Below are positions 61,001 to 64,000 of a DNA stretch of 64,000 nt, in pieces. The DNA is from Augochlora pura (taxonomy: Eukaryota; Arthropoda; Insecta; Hymenoptera; Halictidae), in the NCBI RefSeq assembly GCF_028453695.1, contig NC_135779.1:12288831-12352830 (forward strand), given 5' to 3'. A program made the translations under genes and the position numbers. Below the pieces are notes generated by a model. That model saw only the letters and a program-made list of their open reading frames with translations, was not told the DNA's origin and searched no databases. Position 1 is the stretch's first letter, and each line of letters begins with the position of its first letter.

Positions 61001-61944
61001 TTATACTTTTATAGAGCAAGTCTCGAAGTTCTGAAGCATCGGATTTACCACCGACGCCGCCGACTTCGGTTTCTGGACCTCCGACACCGCCGGCTACGAC
61101 TTCCGGAATATCTGAATTATCTGTGCCTAGTTCTGTGGAATTGATGCATCCTTTACCACCATCAACCTCTGCGGACACAAGTGGAGATGAGACAAGTTCA
61201 AGGGGAACACTGGATTCTTTTATACCACCACCCAAAGATTTTGAAGGCAAGAATAATCCATTTAGAAATCTCAGTGACTTATTGGGTACGCCTGGCAGTC
61301 TCAGTCAAACGAATTCGAGTACACCGTCACCGTATAATCCATGTCCGATCACGTTGCCTCTACCGCTTACACCTGTTATATCGCAACCGCCGGTAGTACG
61401 ACCAGCTAAGAGGCAATTATCAGAGAAAGACATCATTATAGATAGAAACGGACAAGTGAAACGTAGACGACAGCATCGAAGAGGTCGCCCATCGCAACAG
61501 CAATTGCAACAACAGTTTCAACACACTGGTAGTAAAACGGCGACTATTTTACCGGCGCGTAGCAACGAGGTTAAAAGTGAATTTGCAAGGAATTTAAGAA
61601 GTTCGTTTAACGGTGCCTCGAGCAGTGCTAGTAGTCAAATTGGAAATTGTGTTGATTATGCCTTAAACGGTAGGAGACTGAGACAACGTCAGAGCAACGA
61701 GAAATTGTCGCCCCCGGATACGCAACAACAGAAGAAGGGCAGCGTGCCCACATCCCCAAAGTGTTCGCCAGTGAAACAAAGTGCGCCTGACATATCTCTG
61801 GATGATCTAAAGTCATCGGTGAATATATATTTTGGAGCGGCCAACAGAATAGCAGCAGGCGAGAAGTTCGTCATCAAAGCGAAGAGGATAGGCCCAAACG
61901 GCCAGACTCAGTATCTCATCGAGTGGGAGGGACTTAATACTTAA
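57941..61944 (+). CDS. Pcl: Polycomb-like (PHF1/MTF2/PHF19 family) PRC2 accessory protein, nine coding exons
   Basis: Polycomb-like proteins bind PRC2 in the nucleus and help recruit it to chromatin for H3K27 methylation. My splice model is join(57941..58072, 58213..58413, 58523..58714, 58822..58994, 59062..59257, 59330..59571, 60434..60625, 60725..60941, 61015..61944). This is 2,475 nt, 824 aa; all introns are GT..AG and phases agree. Domains in order: Tudor (about 22-73); PHD1 (C81, C84, C98, C101, H106, C109, C127, C130); PHD2 (C194, C196, C209, C212, H217, C220, C239, C242); extended-homology winged helix (about 255-345) with K329/K330 in the loop that contacts CpG DNA in vertebrate homologues; a basic linker (444-515); a Ser/Pro/Gln-rich region (516-777); and the MTF2_C domain (778-824), which contacts SUZ12 in the family. 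The start is supported by an in-frame TAG at 57935 just after the acceptor. At 824 aa it lies between vertebrate paralogues (about 570-600) and the longer Drosophila protein. Family identity is certain; individual splice sites are predicted. Confidence 0.95.
58213..58413 (+). CDS. Pcl: Pcl coding exon 2 (second half of Tudor, start of PHD1)
   Basis: This exon encodes residues 45-111, phase 0 at both ends (acceptor ATGTAG, donor CATCAG|GTATTC). It finishes the Tudor barrel (F56 kept) and carries the first six zinc ligands of PHD1: C81, C84, C98, C101, H106 and C109. Confidence 0.92.
58523..58714 (+). CDS. Pcl: Pcl coding exon 3 (end of PHD1 and linker)
   Basis: This exon encodes residues 112-175, phase 0 at both ends (acceptor TTACAG, donor TATGAT|GTAGGT). 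It carries the PHD1 tryptophan W125 and the last ligand pair C127/C130. A proline-rich linker to PHD2 follows. Confidence 0.9.
58822..58994 (+). CDS. Pcl: Pcl coding exon 4 (most of PHD2)
   Basis: This exon encodes residues 176-232 plus two bases of the codon for R233. The acceptor is CATTACAG and the donor is GATAG|GTGAGT. It carries C194, C196, C209, C212, H217 and C220 of PHD2 and the family's WFHEKC segment. Confidence 0.92.
59062..59257 (+). CDS. Pcl: Pcl coding exon 5 (end of PHD2, start of extended-homology domain)
   Basis: This exon completes R233 and encodes residues 234-298. The acceptor is TTTGTAG and the donor is CCACGG|GTAAGG. It holds the last PHD2 ligands C239/C242, then the start of the extended-homology domain around WVDLVHLMLYNL. 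Confidence 0.92.
59330..59571 (+). CDS. Pcl: Pcl coding exon 6 (winged helix with DNA-binding loop)
   Basis: This exon encodes residues 299-378 plus two bases of G379. The acceptor is CATTTTTAG and the donor is ACAGG|GTTAGT. It holds the core of the winged helix, including SAQIRRESIL and the loop GREIKKRTTIWGLR. In vertebrate PHF1 and MTF2 the paired lysines of this loop bind unmethylated CpG DNA; the same pair is K329/K330 here. Confidence 0.92.
59572..60433 (+). other. Pcl intron 6, pyrimidine-rich
   Basis: This 862-bp intron is the longest between Pcl coding exons. From about 59,630 to 60,130 the plus strand is strikingly rich in T and C, so plus-strand frames read as long runs of F, L, S and I. 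These open frames are a composition effect, not genes. Confidence 0.85.
60434..60625 (+). CDS. Pcl: Pcl coding exon 7 (Ser/Pro/Gln linker)
   Basis: This exon completes G379 and encodes residues 380-442 plus two bases of R443. The acceptor is TTGTTACAG after the longest coding intron (862 bp); the donor is GAAAG|GTACAA. The product is low-complexity and probably disordered, with no recognised domain. Confidence 0.85.
60725..60941 (+). CDS. Pcl: Pcl coding exon 8 (basic linker)
   Basis: This exon completes R443 and encodes residues 444-515. The acceptor is ATGCATAG and the donor is GCTAAG|GTATTT. The product is strongly basic, with clusters such as RRRR and KHKKREK, and could serve as a nuclear localisation signal or a non-specific nucleic-acid contact (inference). 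Confidence 0.88.
61015..61944 (+). CDS. Pcl: Pcl coding exon 9 (disordered region and MTF2_C domain)
   Basis: This terminal coding exon encodes residues 516-824 and the TAA stop. It opens with a Pro/Thr/Ser-rich stretch (PPTPP repeats), has a basic patch with an AT-hook-like RRGRPS at 670-675 followed by a short Gln run, and ends in the compact MTF2_C domain (778-824) with the signature IYFGAANRIAAGEKF and a final IEWEG strand. Confidence 0.93.
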   Translation, partial: SKSRSSEASDLPPTPPTSVSGPPTPPATTSGISELSVPSSVELMHPLPPSTSADTSGDETSSRGTLDSFIPPPKDFEGKNNPFRNLSDLLGTPGSLSQTNSSTPSPYNPCPITLPLPLTPVISQPPVVRPAKRQLSEKDIIIDRNGQVKRRRQHRRGRPSQQQLQQQFQHTGSKTATILPARSNEVKSEFARNLRSSFNGASSSASSQIGNCVDYALNGRRLRQRQSNEKLSPPDTQQQKKGSVPTSPKCSPVKQSAPDISLDDLKSSVNIYFGAANRIAAGEKFVIKAKRIGPNGQTQYLIEWEGLNT

Positions 61945-62775
61945 CAATAAGAAATATGTTTACGGTTAAATGTATTGCGGTCGTATACAATTTCTGTTGG
62001 CATCGAGCGAAAGGCAGCGATCAACTGCTGACCCTCTTTCTTTTCTTTTTTTTTCGAGATAACTCTATGTTTAAAGAAAGGAGCAACCTAGTGACAAATT
62101 GATCTGTGTCACATGCACTGCCATTCGTTACATATGTTTATGTAATAAGTACGTATTAATTGGTATACAATGTATGACTGTTCTTGGGAATGTCAATTTT
62201 CTTTTGTCCATTGACGCCTAGAGTCTTGTGAAGACACGGTTCCATCAGCAACAAACTTCATTGCTGGACAATGAATTTGTTTCACTATTTGTTTAAAGAA
62301 ATGTCAGTCTCGTCGCTAGCTCATTTCATTCTGTGCATCACGAAAGAAAAAAAGAACTTTCACTTTCTATTAAGTTTTGCATTACATTCAAAATGTACCG
62401 TCCATGATTACCTTCAACGCATAAAATCATTCAATCAACGTTTCTACATCTATTTTACTACAAAGCAGTAAACGCACGAAGAAACATTTACAAGAACAAT
62501 CTGATACATTGCTTATGAATTGTACATATTGTAGCATAGTAGTTTCGCGGAGAAATCAATGAATGTAAACCATGTGACGAAAAAATGTAATTTACGCCAG
62601 CTTTACATTCATTAGAGATTGGCCAATCGCTCCTTATGAATCGCGGAGCAGACCATGATCACGACAATGGAGAATTGAAGTGAATTGAAACTGACAGTTG
62701 TTCCTCTCACTTGAGCTAACGTACTAGCGAATGTTAGTGGTTAGTGTTAAAGAATAAAAAAAAAACAAGAAGCAA
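61945..62775 (+). other. Pcl 3' UTR (predicted)
   Basis: This non-coding sequence follows the Pcl stop. The first canonical AATAAA downstream is at 62,753-62,758, in front of an A-rich run, giving a 3' UTR of about 0.83 kb. A second AATAAA near 63,027 could give a longer form. Confidence 0.55.
62753..62758 (+). terminator. Candidate Pcl polyadenylation signal
   Basis: This is the first canonical AATAAA after the Pcl stop codon, about 810 nt downstream. No transcript data are available to confirm its use. Confidence 0.5.
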
Positions 62776-64000
62776 AAGAGCAGATGATCCTGCACAGGTT
62801 ATTTTTCAATACAATCGTAGAGATAGACATTCGCTTCTGTAATTTCATCATCCTGGACTGCTCGATGTGCAAAATCAAAATCGTTACTACCGCATACACA
62901 TATGTAATTTTGCATTTCGTTACTGTAACGTTTGGATCTCTAAAAAAGCCGTCCGATAATTTTCATGAAATACGACATATTGCTTCTCAAAATTGAAAAT
63001 TATACAAATTGAGAAATCAACAGAAAATAAATTTTGCTTTCAGAGAAATTTGTTAATTCGAATGGAATCGTGGAAAGAAAAGTTTTCTATTCCGACAGTT
63101 CAAGACGATGAAAATACAGTTCTAGCATTGCTCACTATTATACAAGACTAAGGGAAAACAGCATACCTATTTCGTATAAAATTTAAAAGAGCTACGAAGC
63201 TGAGTACGTAAGTGATTGGCCAAGTTATCTGTGCAAGAACGAGGCGTTGTAAATTTCTCTATGCGGCTTGACGAGCGGCGAAATAATTTGGAACTTGAAA
63301 TCGTAGAAAATCTTTATGAACTGTTCTTGTTATATAAAAATTGTAGGGCATGAGAAGTATTCATTGGTGTGTGATAAAAGTTTTCGCGGAACTTCGGACA
63401 ATTTCTCCAATTTCATGGAACGATCACCGACGAAGTTTGAGTAGTACAAGTTCGTTTTGATACTAAAATGTTTCAATTTGTGTTTCGTTTCCATTGTAAC
63501 TTAACAGTGCACAGAATCTGTGGTCAGAACTTACTAATCAGTAGACGTCTGTAGAAACCGTGGAAAATGTAGTTCAGAGTATACTAGGGTCTCGGATCAA
63601 AAGAGCTTATTAAAAGAGCGGACAATTTTCGTTGAAGTGTATTACTGCGCTTGATTACAGAGTACTGAGTTTCCATAAATTCGACGAATTGCGAAGAAGT
63701 GATTATTGATGATTTCTAAGAAAGAAATTAGCGCGATAGAGAAATTATCTAATTATCAGTCTTTCTTGGTATACCAAAAGTTCCAAAACCGGATGGAAAG
63801 AAGAATCGTGCGTTAAAAAGTCGTTCGGGACAAGTTGATAGCAAGCTACGTTCATTCGTTTTATGACGTTCGATATTGCTAAAAAAATTTGATTCTTTCA
63901 TTACTTGTTGTACACCCGATGAAAGCGACACGAAGTTTCCGCAATCTGGGTGCGAGTCATTCATGCTTAGACGGGCTTACCTAAGATAGGTATTATAAGC
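62776..64000. other. Intergenic DNA downstream of Pcl
   Basis: No gene is recognised to the right edge. A minus frame at 63,749-63,964 has no known motif. Confidence 0.5.

Noticed and set aside
61628..61877. Minus-strand ORFs inside Pcl exon 9
   Set aside because: They are antisense shadows of the Pcl reading frame.
1..64000. Bacterial-style systems (operons, CRISPR arrays, defence islands, ribosome-binding sites)
   Set aside because: The gene structure is clearly eukaryotic; no spaced direct-repeat array or operon-like gene cluster is present.

Overview
The window looks like an insect nuclear genome. The best guess is a hymenopteran (bee, ant or wasp): the background is AT-rich but broken up by CpG-rich islands, introns are short with standard GT..AG ends, and the two recognisable genes are animal genes. 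This lineage call is inference; no marker in the window settles it. LAYOUT. Positions 1 to about 53,200 contain no protein-coding gene that I can recognise. This stretch alternates between AT-rich DNA carrying decayed repeats and CpG-rich islands of 0.3-1.6 kb. Many islands contain homeodomain-type TAATTA or ATTAAT cores in GC-rich flanks. At 52,846-52,879 on the minus strand there is a very plausible first coding exon: a strong start context, 11 codons and a perfect CAG|GTGAGT donor. If it is real, much or all of the 53 kb to its left could be the first intron and regulatory domain of a minus-strand gene whose later exons lie outside the window. RECOGNISABLE GENES. (1) LRRC57, plus strand, 53,652-54,368: a single-exon leucine-rich-repeat protein of 238 aa. 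(2) Polycomb-like (Pcl; vertebrate PHF1/MTF2/PHF19), plus strand, nine coding exons from 57,941 to 61,944, 824 aa by my splice model. It has the full family architecture: Tudor, PHD1, PHD2, extended-homology winged helix and a C-terminal MTF2_C domain. It is an accessory subunit of Polycomb repressive complex 2 (PRC2). LRRC57 and the putative minus-strand gene are divergent and share a CpG-rich promoter. LRRC57 and Pcl are tandem neighbours with no evident functional link. MOBILE AND REPEATED DNA. I found a solo LTR with a perfect 5-bp target duplication (45,372-45,711); a 445-bp MITE with inverted repeats of about 48 bp (13,208-13,652); a probable 2.3-kb terminal-inverted-repeat element (38,231-40,564) holding a long hairpin; several minisatellites and microsatellites; a diverged 273-bp tandem duplication; and three families of short dispersed repeats, one of them a motif of about 55 bp present at least six times. 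I saw no CRISPR array, no convincing tRNA or rRNA, and no clearly new multi-gene system. The most unusual items are the Pcl Tudor domain, whose methyl-lysine cage looks incomplete, the dispersed motif family, and the gene-poor 53-kb landscape beside the putative first exon.
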